From Trichobilharzia regenti (lineage: Eukaryota > Platyhelminthes > Trematoda > Strigeidida > Schistosomatidae): a DNA stretch of 64,000 nt. The notes below the pieces were generated by a model, which saw only the letters and a list, made by a program, of their open reading frames with translations, was not told where the DNA came from and searched no databases. Location: the NCBI GenBank assembly GCA_944472135.2, contig OX235265.1, forward strand, positions 44,923,459-44,987,458, in the 5' to 3' direction. The position numbers and the translations under genes are program-made. Shown in pieces: positions 42,023-53,282 of this stretch (positions within the stretch are counted from its first letter, which is position 1; each line of letters starts with the position of its first letter).

Positions 42023-43034
42023 AACAGACGCAGTCTATGCATATGCAGCAATTCCTGCATTTTAATCAGTTGCTCTCTCATCTCATTCAATTATTTCGTG
42101 TTTTCGACAGTTCATATTGTAACTTGGCTACCTCATTTTCGAAAACAGTTGACGCTTGAGTTGCTGAACTTGTAGTGGACGTTTTCATTGGATGAGATTG
42201 AGTATTTTGAAAAGTTGAAAGACACATTGACTCCATTTTACTAGACAGATTGGGAGAATTATAAGAATTCTGAGTAACATAAGTATTCGAATTTCTGCAA
42301 ACAGTCTTGATGTGTCCAACTTTACCACATTTATGACACTTAGCACCCCGAAAACGGCAAGTGCTTCGTAGATGTAACTTTCCACAGGAAAAACACGGTT
42401 TAATGTTTTTGATCTCTCACTGCATTCTATTACATGTGGACGACAGTTTGGATTTCTTTCCATGAAGACTTGTATTTTCGACTTTGGACAACATGACATC
42501 ATATACTGACGTAGTGGGAGCAGAGTATTCACTGTTGACATCTTCATATGTAATACATAAATCTTTAGCAGTTTGAAAGATACAAGAAGGAATCTGAATT
42601 AACTCTTTCTCTAGCTTAGGAATATTGATCCCAGTAATTAGATGATCACGTAGTTGAATATGCAGCTTATCTCCAAAGTTGCACTTTGAAGCTTGTATAT
42701 GAAGTTGAAGAATGAAGTCTCTTATCTTCTGGTTGGGAACACGAACTAGTTTATTGAATTGAGCCCTCTCTCTGGTCTCAAAAGTAGTTATATGAAAGTG
42801 ATGTGTCAGAAGTTCACGGATCTTGTCATATGACAGAGAAATGGGTTTATCTGGAAACGCCAGAGTCCTTACTATACTATATGCATCTAGCCCAATAGCA
42901 GTAATGAAATGTGCTGGAATTTTGTCATCCCGAACATTCTTTGAAATGCACCATGCATCGAAGCATTCAAGATAATCAGCAATTTCCCGCGGTGAACCAT
43001 TCATAGGAAATTTTCCAAGGTTATTTAATTCCAT
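42023..43034 (-). pseudogene. gypsy gag (capsid plus two CCHC knuckles)
   Basis: ATG at 43,034 lies only 13 bases inside the LTR. Residues 1-205 are a capsid-like region (MELNNLGKFPMNGSPREIA, ITAIGLDAYSIVRTLAFP). A TGA at 42,417 interrupts; the same frame continues with two zinc knuckles, [13 protein letters not shown] (CX2CX3HX4C) and [14 protein letters not shown] (CX2CX4HX4C), near 42,300-42,400. A second TGA at about 42,092 precedes a Gln/Leu-rich helix that fuses in frame to the integrase tail at 42,022. Binds genomic RNA and forms the particle in intact relatives; dead here. Confidence 0.85.
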
Positions 43035-43047
43035 CGCGACGCCAAAT
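43035..43047 (-). promoter_or_regulatory. candidate primer-binding site overlapping the gag start
   Basis: After the LTR the - strand reads ATTTGGCGTCGCGATGGAAT. The site starting TGG would pair with a tRNA ending ...CGCGACGCCA, a form plausible for a serine-type tRNA (inference). The gag ATG lies inside the site. Confidence 0.4.
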
Positions 43048-43246
43048 TGTTGTAATTATTTGTAATCGCAGTATTAGTATTTCGAGATGACCGAATTAAA
43101 GGAATTCTACCAAAACACAGAGAGGAATGAATTTAGGAATTTGTATTTGGCGGAATTATAAAAAATTTCAATTCATATAAGAAATATATTAACAATCAAC
43201 AGTAAGTATTTAAACAATACACAGATAGAAATTGTCAATCACCACA
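43048..43246 (-). repeat. 5' LTR of gypsy copy G1
   Basis: 199 bp, TG...CA ended. Differs from the 3' LTR by several substitutions and a small indel, so the insertion is not recent. Confidence 0.85.
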
Positions 43247-43329
43247 TATATTCAGCGATATATTGGGCAGTATCTCTTATTTTCTATAGTTTGTTTTGTT
43301 AGGGTTAGTTATATTTTTACGAGTTTGAC

Positions 43330-43745
43330 CACGGATTGATATCAGTTAGAGAACCATTGAAAAGCAGACACTCTTGAAAATTAATCTGATGCTCACTAGT
43401 GACTTGCTACAGAATGGATTTTCCTGGAGTTCTAGTGAGAAGTCGTGACCAGTGAGGTCCAGTTAGATGTGAATGGATGTCCCACCTACGACAATGGTTG
43501 GGGTCGCGCTAAATCACGAATTGGTAGAAGTTAGAATTCATGGACTGGCCATTGAATCGGGTCCCAGTGACTGAATGATATACGAGCCTGTCTTGTTAGC
43601 AGAAGGTCCTGGGTTCGAATCCCAGTGGGCGCGTACTGTCGATGATTCCCAAACTAGGAGGAAACAGCTGGCTGTCCAGTGCTCTTTGCTGGTTTTCAAT
43701 GGTTCTCTAACTGATATCAATCCGTGATCAACTTGTAAAAACATA
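43330..43745 (+). mobile_element. SINE-A, nearly full copy
   Basis: Upstream body (GGGGTCGCGCTAAATCACG), head (CAGTGACTGAATGATATACG; B box GGGTTCGAATCCCAGTGGG near 43,612), decayed hammerhead block (CGATGATTCCCAAACTAGGA, GGAAAC) and 3' body to ATCAACTTG. Begins with an inverted fragment of its own 3' end (ATTGATATCAGTTAGAGAAC). Confidence 0.8.
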
Positions 43746-44360
43746 TCACTAATTGTGTAGTACCAGAAAGCACGACACGAAATAGATTGTTCAAATAGAT
43801 ATTTCGTATTCTGTTGTTAACGCAGTATTGAACTGTGGAAAATATATGAGAATAGTATTCCGTTGGAACACATTATCTGTATCACACCAGCACAATGGTT
43901 ATCGGCAGTCATATCCATGAGTATTGTTGACATTGGATTTATTATATTTTTTTTCCAGATGAATGTGAATCTTAATTTTTTATGCTATCAGATCAAATTT
44001 ATCCATCCTCCCTGTCTATCCTTATGTGTAGTAGTGTCAGTCTAGGCTGTCCATGAATTTCGGTTTTTTTGTATACATACTTTTAGAAAGCTTCCTCATT
44101 TGATTTTGATGCCATCTTCTTCGAACAATTTTCCCAGCTGCTTCATACTTTAAATACAGTTTAGTGGTGTTAAGTGATGACAGTTCGAAAAAAAGTTCTG
44201 AAAAACAGTTTACGTTTATTTGAAGTGCTCTTAAACTCTCTCTTGGCTGAAATGTTTCAACAGGTAATTTATAATGATACATAAAATCTTTGACTACTTC
44301 GGTTTACCCGAGAGTTGAGTCATTTCTGAGTCCGATTATATACAGGTCTCATTTTGCAAT
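43746..44360. other. AT-rich stretch, nothing recognised
   Basis: Small ORFs 43,863-44,045 (+) and 44,037-44,282 (-) lack motifs. Confidence 0.3.
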
Positions 44361-44364
44361 TCCA

Positions 44365-44892
44365 TATTAGTTTGTTTATTGGATGTATCACACAGTGGGG
44401 AAACAGTATTATTTACTGGATGACGTTTCCAACAAAATTTATTGCTGTTCGTAATCATGTCAATCAGTTACAATCACACGACTTCGAAACTTGAGTTTTA
44501 CAGTTATCTTTATCCTCTCCTATTTGTCATCGTTGGGGTAGTAGAATTTTCCAGATGTCTGGGTGGAGAGGTATTGAATCATTCCTATTACACGTGTTTG
44601 CAGTTGATTCGATAAACAAAGGTTCCGCTGTTATCAATCTCTCCCTCCCTCCACCCTGCTGTTACATTAGATTTTAAAACTGTCATCCTATCGCATCCAT
44701 CCCATTGTATGCTTGTGTCTAATTGCATGTGGTGAGTGCATAGCTGAACTATTTTCTGGATTTCTTATCTTATTCGGGGCAAACAATCTAGATTTAGCTA
44801 GGTTTTTATGCTCTGTTAGTCTGACTGACTGATCCCGTTCCACTACTTTGACTGATGTATTTGACCTGATAATCATCTCATGCAGGGTATTA
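44365..44892 (-). mobile_element. PLE family 1, 3' part, left of the RTE insertion
   Basis: Hairpin at 44,424-44,465, untranslated part, then antisense GIY-YIG coding (SVRLTEHKNLAKSRLFAPNK at 44,760-44,840). Interrupted at CATGCAGGGTATTA by RTE-1; continues at 47,501. Confidence 0.85.
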
Positions 44893-47500
44893 TTTATTAT
44901 TATTGTATCCTTTAGTTCCTAGAGGAACATAGGGCTTCAGCTGCGCACCTCCATTGACTTCGGTTTTCTGACAACTTTTTCACCCTGCTCCAGGTCTGTC
45001 CACATGCTTTCATCTCCTCCTCGCATGACCTCCTCCAAGTCACCCTTGGACGACCAACTCGCCGCCTCCCTTTCGGGTTCCACTCGAGGGCTTGTCTAGT
45101 GATGTCACTTGATGGTTTCCTCAGCGTATGGCCAATCCATCTCCATTTCTTTCTGCCTATTTGTTTCACAATCGGTTCCTGATTGGTTCGCTCCCAGAGA
45201 TCCCTGTTGCTGATCTTTTCTGGCCATCTGATCTTGAGTATTGAGCGGAGACAGTTGTTAATGAAGGTTTGAAGTTTGTTTGAGATGCTCTTTATGACTC
45301 GCCAAGTCTCTGATCCGTATAGTAGCACTGACTTCACATTGGAGTTGAAAATCCGGATCTTATTTTTGATGCTGAGTGCTGTTGACCTCCACACAGATTT
45401 GAGAGTAATGAAAGCTTGTCTTGCTTTTCCGATTCTGGCTTTGATGTCCTCGTCAGTTCCGCCTGTAGTTGAGACGATGCTTCCCAGGTAGGTGAAGGAG
45501 GTTGTTTCTTTCAGGTTCTTCCCATTTATGCTTATTGTGGTCTGTTGTGTTGTTGATGTTGGCTAGGAATCTTCATCATCTCTGTTTTATCTATGTTCAC
45601 GTGAAGTCCTATCTTTGATGCTTCTTCTGCCAACTTGTTACTTTTCACTTGCATATCTTCCAGTTTATGGGAAATCAGACATATATCATCGGCGAAATCC
45701 AGATCCTCCAAGTCTTTTGTGTCAGTCCATTTTATGCCTGTTCCCTCGTTGGTTGCCGTTGTCTGTCGCATTATCCAATCAATTGCAATCAGGAAGATCA
45801 TTGGTGATAGTAGACAGCCTTGCCTCACTCCCGTCCTCACTTCGAAGGCTTCCGTAAGTTTCCCGTTGTGGATTACTTGGCATGCAGCATTGTCGTATAA
45901 CTGTTGGATGAGGTGTATAATTGTCGATGGGACCCCGTAGTAGCGAAGTAGTTTCCAAATGACCTCTCGATCGACGCTGTCGAAGGCCTTTTCAAAGTCG
46001 ATGAAGTTGAGATAGAGAGGTGACTGCCATTCCAAGCTTTGTTCAATGATGATCCGTAGAGTGGCGATTTGATCAATACATGATTTGTTTCTCCTGAATC
46101 CAGCCTGTTCCGGACGAAGTTTTTCATCTAGGGCTTGTTTGATTCTCTCCAGGATGATGCGACTTAGTATCTTGCTTGGAATGGACAGAAGCATAATTCC
46201 ACGCCAGTTTTTACATTGACTTAAGTCTCCTTTCTTTGGAAGTTTGAATAAGTAACGTTCTTCCAATCCTCGGGTACTTTGCCCTCTTTCCACACCTTCT
46301 CCAGCAGTGGTGTCATCAAGTCCGCTGTTGTCTCTGGGTCTATTTTCAAAGCCTCTGCTGGGATTCCATCTGGTCCCGGTGTTTTCCCAGCTTTAAGCAT
46401 CTTGATTGCATTCAGGACTTCTGATTTCGTCGGGGGGTCAGTGTTCACTGGTAGTTCTGCTTCCGTTGTTGGTATTGCTGGACGTGTTGTAGGTGGCGGA
46501 CGATTTAGAAGTCTTTTGAAGTGTTCAACCCAGTGCTTTCTCTGTTCCACCTCTTTGGTGATTGACTTTCCATTGTCGTCCTTTATTGGCTTAATCTGTG
46601 TCGAACGTTTGCCCGAAAGGTTCCTAGTTGTTTGGTAGAGTGTGGCGAGGTCTCCTTTGCCTGCAGCTTGTTCTGCTTCGTTTGCCATGGTTTCATAATA
46701 TTTTCTTTTGTCTTCCCTGGCACTTTCTTCACTCTTTTGTTCAGTGTATTGTAGCTTGCATTCAGCTCCTGTTTTTGTTGCTCGTCAGTGCACTGGATAA
46801 TCTTTTGCTTCACTGTCCTTCTCTCTTCTATTAGTTTCCAAGTGTCCGTAGTGAGCCACTGTTTGTCCTGTCTCTTTTTTCTGCCTAGAATTTCTATGCA
46901 GGTTTGGCTCCACACCGTTTTCAAGTTGTTCCAGTGCTTTTCACGCCGACCTTTCGCTGGTGTTGATTTGTGTCTCGGCTTTGTCCTTTATGCTTGCAAT
47001 GAAGATGTCCTTTGTAGCCTGGTCCTTCAGCTTTTGAGTGTTGAACTTGGCTTGTGGTCTATCTGCAGCTCCTGATTCCCTGAAAGCTTTTAATTTGATT
47101 TGGATTGTCCCTTGTACGAGATAGTGGTCTGAGCCAACGTCTGCTCCTCTTCTTGCTTTTGTGTCCAGTAGGCTGCGCCTCCACTTCCTTGAGATTGAGA
47201 TGAAGTCGATTTGGTTTTTGGTTTGCCCGTCTGGTGACACCCATGTAGCCTTGTGGATATCTTTGTGCTTGTATACACTGCCACCAATCACCAGTTCGTT
47301 GAAGGCGCAGAAGTCGGCGAAGAGTTCTCCGTTTTCATTCATTTCTCCTAGAGCTTCTCTACCCATGATGAGTTCCCTTCCGTATTGTCTGGTCCCAGTT
47401 TGGCGTTCATGTCTCCCATTAGTATTTTAATGTCACCAGCTGGCGTATTATCCATTGCTGAATGTAGTTGTCTGTAGAATTCTTCTTTCTTTTCGAGATC
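44893..47500 (-). mobile_element. RTE retrotransposon nested in a PLE (RTE-1)
   Basis: Flanked by the 14-bp repeat CATGCAGGGTATTA (44,879-44,892 and 47,501-47,514). On the - strand, from the right: APE endonuclease C-terminal half (KKEEFYRQLHSAMDN, DIKILMGDMNAKLG, QIDFISISRKW, GADVGSDHYLVQ), linker, RT (LPKKGDLSQCKNWRGIML; QAGFRRNKSCIDQI; YLNFIDFEKAFDSVD; GVRQGCLLSPMIFLIAID; LDFADDICLISH), and C-terminal region (LYGSETWR, RRKWRWIGHTLRK-type, WRCAAEALCSSRN). The 5' third is missing, as in normal 5' truncation. The ORF is broken into about five frames. 3' tail is (TAA)n-like. Confidence 0.9.
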
Positions 47501-48600
47501 CATGCAGGGTATTAGATAAACTAAATTGTTTTGTTTTAAAGGCTCCACAGGATTGATCCTTTAACCGATAAAGCTTGTTTTTAATTGAGTTTGTGGGTGA
47601 TTTGAATGCCAGCCACTTTGATTCCTGCCTTGTTAAGAATTCGGAGTAAGATGGTTTCCGAGGTTCTTTCCTTGCATGGAATTACTACTGATGATTTAGA
47701 TTCCTTATTGTTGGTGTTGTCTTGCACACATCTGACATGCATGTCGTCATTAATATTATTATTATTATCACTATCACTACTATAATTACTTATTTTATTT
47801 TTACATTTCCCTACATATTTCCTGACTAATTTATCAGGGTAATTATTAAGTTTCAAGCCATCTCATATATGTCTCACTTCCTGTCTTAGATTTTCCTTGG
47901 TACTAATTAGTTTTTGTACACTGTCACTTAAACTTTTCACCAATCCTATTTTTACTGACATAGGATGGGATGATCGGAAATACAAATATCTGTTTGAATG
48001 TGTGCGTTTCCTGTAAACACTAGTGTTTACCTTCCCATCTTCTTTCGTTTTTACACTGCAATCTAACATTGGAAGCTCCCCTTTCTGACTTTCTAATTCA
48101 TAAGTGAATTGAATTGCCTCGACCTGTGAGTTAATGTGTTTGAAAAATCTATCTATATTTTGTGTTCTAAGTTCAGTGAATGTGTCATCTACATACCTCC
48201 ACCATACTTTTGGGGTGGGGGTGAACGTTTCAATCGCTATCTTTTCCCACCTATCCATGAATATATCTGCTACAACCGGGGATATTGGTGATCCCATGGC
48301 AACTCCCTCAGTTTGTTTGTATATTTTCCCTTAGAATTTAAATACTGTGGAAGTCAGGCATAGCTGTACTCCCAGCATTACGTCTTGGTCCTAAGTCCGA
48401 CTTCTTGGTCAGAAATGAGTTCGTTTCTGACTGCCTCTATAGCCATATTTATTGGTATACGTGTATATAAACTGACAATGTCAAAACTAAGCATTTTTTC
48501 TTCATTATCTAGTTTTAGATTATCTAATCTATGTTTTAGTTCATAAGAATTTGTTAGTCTAGATTTCGTATTATTTACTACCACAGTGCCCAAGTTTTAC
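47501..48600 (-). mobile_element. PLE family 1, RT part, right of the RTE insertion
   Basis: From right: RT motif A (MLSFDIVSLYTRIPINMAIE, 48,378-48,510), motif B (MGSPISPVVADIFMDRWEK), motif C (WWRYVDDTFTEL), SVYRKRTHSNRYLYF, then the linker (RILNKAGIKVAG) and KQNNLVYLIPC at the junction. Frames break at about 48,330-48,380, 47,860 and 47,580. A diverged relative of the 25-26.6-kb copy. Confidence 0.9.
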
Positions 48601-48970
48601 ACATATATTAATAGGTCTCATTTTTATTTGACTAAACTTCATCACTGGTTGCATATGAAGTACATTTGAACGTTGCAAAGTGCTGTCTATCTTATTATTT
48701 GGTTGTATAACATGGTGTTTGTGAAGTCTTCCAGTATTTGGTCACTATTGTCCTAAAAGCATCATTTATATCTCGTTAGGCTGTTGACCAAACAGTGTAG
48801 AGCTTGCATTTAAAGTTTTAATTAGAGTAAGTCAGTTTTAATGAGTTTCTAAAACTTCAACTCCAGATTCATCCATTTATATGCGCGAGGATAATTCCTT
48901 AATCAGAGTTACAAAGAACTCCCATACAGTTACCTCATGTAAGACCCACCTCACTTCACATGACCAACAG
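48601..48970. other. AT-rich stretch, nothing recognised
   Basis: Possible 5' region of the PLE on its right side; no motif. Confidence 0.3.
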
Positions 48971-48971
48971 A

Positions 48972-49375
48972 GAATCTTCCAAGTATTGGTTTGTAGGGAT
49001 TTGGTTGATTGGTTACAGGATTTCATCATGAGCTGACATTAGTTAGAGAACCATTGGAAAACCTGGGAGTACTGGACAGCTGTTTCCTCCCTCCTAGTTT
49101 GGGACTCTTCATCAGTACGCACCCACCGGGGTTCGAACCCAGGACCTCCTGGTTACAAGGCCAGCGAGCTCGAGGACCATTCAGCCATTGGGACCCGACT
49201 CAATGGCCAACCCATCACTTCTAACTTCTGCCAACTCACGACATAGCGTGACCCCTAGCCAATGTCTTCGGCGAGTATTTGCCCTCACACCCGACCTTCT
49301 GAGCCCTACTGGTCACGACTTCCCACTGGAACCCCAAGTAACTACCTACATGAATAGGGCCTTTAGTTATAATAT
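48972..49375 (-). mobile_element. SINE-A, full copy
   Basis: Starts AGTATTGGTTTGTAGGGATT, B box complement GGGGTTCGAACCCAGG (49,127-49,142), upstream body to CTGGAACCCCAAGTAACTAC. Hammerhead block complement CCTCCTAGTTTGGGACTC followed by TTCATCAGTACG. Confidence 0.85.
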
Positions 49376-49900
49376 TCCTGTTAACCTCAGAGTACTGTTC
49401 TTATTTAAATTAAGGACAATTAGTTGACCGCTGTTAATAGAAAAATCAGATTTTGTTCATATTATTAAACAGATCCAGTTGGTGAATAACTGCTCATTTT
49501 TGGAAATGCTCACTATCTCACTTACATTACCTAACAGACCCTCATTACTAGAATCTAGAAGGTTTATTTAATACCCTATTCTTTAACTAAGCAATTTTCA
49601 TAAATATACGATTCCGGAGAAACTAAACAGAATCTCTACGACCACAAAATTTTTTTATGTAACTTTGACATTTTTCCACTAACAAAAATTTGAGCAATGT
49701 TTAAGACGAAATACTGAAAACTGTTGTACACGGTACTTTAGTGATTAAACTACGACAGCAATGCCTATCGCTACATAATTCCATTCAAAATACGCATAAA
49801 AATTATCTATAATTACAAACCGAGTTCAATTTCAACAGTTTAAAATACTTGCATATGATATACATTACTATAAGAGTCGAAGCATCAGCACAAGGAGCTG
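49376..49900. other. AT-rich stretch, nothing recognised
   Basis: No coherent ORF or repeat identified. Confidence 0.3.
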
Positions 49901-49904
49901 TCTT

Positions 49905-50560
49905 TGTGATTTCTGAAATGCTTTTTCTAAATTATTTCAATATTGTCAAAATCAATTTTGTGGCCTGATTCGATAGCGTGCAGACCTATGGTTGATGATT
50001 TTTCAAACTTTTCTAGTTCACCTGGATTTCTCGGTGGTCGAACGGATGCCCTACAGTGTTCACTTCTTCTGATTTTGATTTCTCCAGATGTTTGTTCGAT
50101 GTATATCGCATTACATTCCAAGTAGTTTATTTTATAGACAATTAGATTGAGACTCATTTGGAATCTGGTCTTTTACATGAACAAGGCTGTTTGGTAGTGT
50201 GTCTGATGTTTTGGAGAAAACTCGGATGATGTGTCTGTTGAGTACTCTTCTGATATCGTTTGACATTCCTGATCTATACGAAATCATAACTTTTGACGCC
50301 TATGTCTTCGGAACACGTTTTTGACCATACTTAATGTCAGTATTGATTTTGTTGATGAAGTTCTTCGGGTAGTTGTTTTGCTTGAGAGTATCAGTAATGT
50401 TTGATACTTCTTCTTCCTTTTCCTTCTCATCCGTTAACATCGAAGAGTGTACTCGTCTAAGAAGACTTGAAACAGCTGATATCTTTGCGCTGATGGGGTG
50501 TGATGATCCAAAGTCTAAATATTTCCTGTAGTGAGTTTTCTTCCTGAATTTGGATATATT
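49905..50560 (-). mobile_element. PLE family 4, GIY-YIG fragment
   Basis: - strand: FRKKTHYRKYLDFGSSHPIS (RT tail, near 50,510-50,560), NNYPKNFINKIN linker, then the nuclease VYKINYLECNAIYIEQTSGE, IRRSEHCRASVR and STIGLHAIESGHKIDF (49,927-50,157). The YIG signature reads YIE. Distinct from families 1-3. Confidence 0.75.
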
Positions 50561-50977
50561 AAAATATTCGCATAAAAATAGTTTAAAATTCCATCACCTG
50601 TTTTTTTCCAAATTCACATGAATCTTTCTGAGAAGACTATTTCATCGAAGGTTTCTCTGAAATGATTAGGACTTCACTAGGACTTCAATGGATAATTTAG
50701 TGAAAATTTTCACTCCAGGCTAAATAGTAGTGACAATCTATCAGTGAGTGACAATAGATATTAAAATTACAGTTTACTCAATCGAATTCGCATTTTGCAA
50801 TTCACACAGTTGGAGGCTAAATCTCACCACAGTGTCCTTTTAAAACTACCATTATTCAGTTCATACCAATGAGATCTGCTTGATACCCTGAATGGTAATC
50901 AAGAAAGCAAGCACAAGTACATGATACCATATATTACTGATTAACTGATATAAGTAGTTGGACATCATTCGCAGGAA
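50561..50977. other. AT-rich stretch, nothing recognised
   Basis: No motif seen. Confidence 0.3.
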
Positions 50978-51233
50978 TAAGTAGTGCTTGCTAACCAGGT
51001 TGAAGTGATCTAAACACTGGTCAACCAACTTGCTCGTTTGGTGCCGCGCTTCCCGTTTGACTTAGCTCAGAGAGTCAAACCACCCTAGTTCTGATTAGCT
51101 ACTTTGGTAAAGTGGTAAAACACTTGATGCAACTCAGAATTTGCAAATTAATTGACTGATGAACTTGTCGCAAACAGGCGAATTGGTCGACCAGTGTTTA
51201 GATTACTTCAGCCTGGTTAGCAAGCAATACTTG
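50978..51233. mobile_element. MITE-like foldback with long inverted ends
   Basis: TAAGTAGTGCTTGCTAACCA at 50,978 is inverted at 51,233 (TGGTTAGCAAGCAATACTTG), and pairing continues through CTAAACACTGGTCAACC / GGTCGACCAGTGTTTAG and, less perfectly, TTGCTCGTTTG. Arms about 50-75 bp, centre about 100 bp, total about 256 bp. No coding capacity. Confidence 0.75.
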
Positions 51234-51790
51234 TTCATGTGAGTGGTATAAAACTGTAAAACTACTACTACTTCCCGAATGGAACTTGTGGTTTCAAGCT
51301 TTAGCTTCGAAGTTTGGTGAGTGGGGTTGCCAATCCCACTTTAAGATTTCCTGCCTTACCAGGCTGATTCCTGACCAAACAAGGTTTAGGAGTATTTCAG
51401 TCTGGACTTGAATCTCAGCCACATTTATGATTGGTATGAAAATGTGCATAGCATCAAAAACAGTTCACATAGCATACAGAAGCTAAAATATCTTGGTATT
51501 TTTGAGTTGTAACTAGTAAGAAATTGACCAGATTTTGTTGGATGATCGTTGAAGAGTGGCAGACTAGTTACCCTTTGAATCCTCTGCCAGAAAGTGTTGT
51601 CTGTTGGATGTACAGATGATGTACAAACTGTCTACTATTCCCAGGAATCGTTTTGTACCAGTAAAATACATATGGTGGGAAATTGGTTCTGCTTTATATC
51701 TGTACCAACTGTGTTCAAATGTTTTGCATCCGCGTTCACAGTGTAACTGACATATTATATCTGTTTACAATAAAAATAATAAATCCGTCC
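51234..51790. other. unrecognised, partly repeat-like
   Basis: 51,290-51,400 resembles the intron 4 SINE body (TTTCAAGCTTTAGCTTCGAA; GGGTTGCCAATC). The rest has no motif. Confidence 0.3.
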
Positions 51791-51794
51791 TTGT

Positions 51795-51982
51795 ACAGCG
51801 TGGGTGACACAGTGTTTAGGACTCTCGTCGACATTGCGCATGGTCCGGGGTTCGATCCCCTGCAGACGCCCACCTGATATCTATGGTCGGCCTGCAAAAT
51901 TTCGGCTACTGATATCCATGCTGAAAATTCCATACCTGTACCATAAAATACGGTGTGGAATCAGGCTGTAATCGAAAAAAAT
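51795..51982 (+). mobile_element. SINE-B, copy 3
   Basis: GTGACACAGTGTTTAGGACT (A box), GGTCCGGGGTTCGATCCC (B box), body GATATCTATGGTCGGCC, 3' end ACGGTGTGGAATCAGGCTG and GTAATCGAAAAAAA. Confidence 0.85.
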
Positions 51983-52454
51983 GTCAATGTCATATTAAGT
52001 TTATACGTTAGCAGTCCATTGTGTTTCTACAGTCATGTCATTTAGGTCGTTGAGTGTATGTACTACACTCATTAACAACAGTTATAGTAATAATAATACT
52101 CTGACTATTTACTAGGATAAATCAGAACTATATTCTATGCTGAATTCATGGAAATTCACAACTGGATAATTCCTAATGTTTGTGGTTCAAAGTCTGTTCA
52201 TCGCGCTTCTGTTGCCGATCTAATTTAGCTAAATATCTGTCAGAATATTACCTTACATAAAAACTCTAGGTATCGTTTATAATCTCCTGACCAGATTCGT
52301 CATTTATAGACACTTAAGAGTTTATTAAGAATGGTATATCCATCAGCTAGATGTATAAGTTTTCATTGAAGGACGGAACATTTTCTAAGCTATCAAAAAC
52401 TGTATGGTTCACAATTTCATGTGGTATAGTCGCTTAGGTGATGATTTTATTTCG
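51983..52454. other. AT-rich stretch, nothing recognised
   Basis: No motif seen. Confidence 0.3.
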
Positions 52455-52797
52455 TGACCAGTAGGGTGTAACAGGTCGGGTGTGAGGACAAATACTCACC
52501 GAAGACATTGGATAGTGGTCGCCCTATGTCGTGAATTGGAAGAAGTTAGAATTCATGGTCTGGCCATTGGATCGGGTCCCAGTGGATTAATGGCATATGA
52601 GCTATCTCGCCTTGTAACCAGAAGGTCCTGGGTTCGAACCCGGTGGGTGCGTACTGATGAAGGGTCCCAAACTAGGACGGAGGAAACAGCTGTCCAGTAC
52701 TCCCAAGTTTTCCAGTGATTCTCTAATTGACGTCAGGTAATGATGAAATCCTGTAACCAATCAAATCCCTACAAACCAACACTTGAAGTTTTTATTT
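52455..52797 (+). mobile_element. SINE-A, full copy
   Basis: Upstream body (CAGTAGGGTGTAACAGGTCG), A box CAGTGGATTAATGGCATA, B box GGGTTCGAACCCGGTGGG (about 52,631), hammerhead block ACTGATGAAGGGTCCCAAAC, GGACGGAGGAAACAGC, TGTCCAGTACTCCC, 3' end ACAAACCAACACTTGA. The cleanest copy in the window, CTGATGA intact. Confidence 0.85.
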
Positions 52798-53087
52798 CTG
52801 TTGGATCATCTTTAATTAGAACTATGTTTAAAATATTATCCAGTAAATAATATTTCATTACAATGCATTTATTAGTCTGACCTAGGTTGAATAAGATTCA
52901 ATTCTGACAGATGTATGATTTCTCACTTAAAATTAGGTTATCTAGAAGATATTTCCTGTGATAGTCACTTGATAGAAATGTGGAAATAGGTCAAGGTCCA
53001 AGAATAATCGACCGTAATTTTATACATTCTCAATGATTCAGCTTTCACTTTTTGTTTCTTCCATGTTTGATACTTATGGTAGATTTC
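52798..53087. other. AT-rich stretch, nothing recognised
   Basis: No motif seen. Confidence 0.3.
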
Positions 53088-53282
53088 TGTTATAATTATT
53101 TGTAATAGTAGTATTAGTATTTCGATATGACCGAATTACAGGAATTCAACCAACAACACAGAGAAGGATAAATTTTGGAAATTGTATTTGGCGGAATTAT
53201 TATTCAATTCATATAAGAAATATATTAACAATCAACAGTAAGTATTTAAACAATACACAGATAGAAATTGTCAATCACCACA
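53088..53282 (-). repeat. 3' LTR of gypsy copy G2
   Basis: 195 bp, almost identical to 41,405-41,599, e.g. ATTCATATAAGAAATATATT. Confidence 0.85.

Larger units (their letters stand above)
41405..43246 (-). mobile_element. Ty3/gypsy element, internally deleted (G1)
   Basis: Two LTRs (41,405-41,599 and 43,048-43,246) enclose, on the - strand, gag, then directly the C-terminal part of integrase. Protease, RT, RNase H and the integrase core are gone. Flanks both show TATAT, compatible with a 5-bp target duplication though AT-rich. The sister copy at 53.1-56.1 kb supplies the lost region. Motifs fit the K02A2.6/Mag-like branch of gypsy; clade not tested. Confidence 0.85.

Noticed and set aside
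51156..51180. CTGATGA inside the MITE-like foldback
   Set aside because: Followed by GCAAAC, not GAAA, and no stem arrangement fits.
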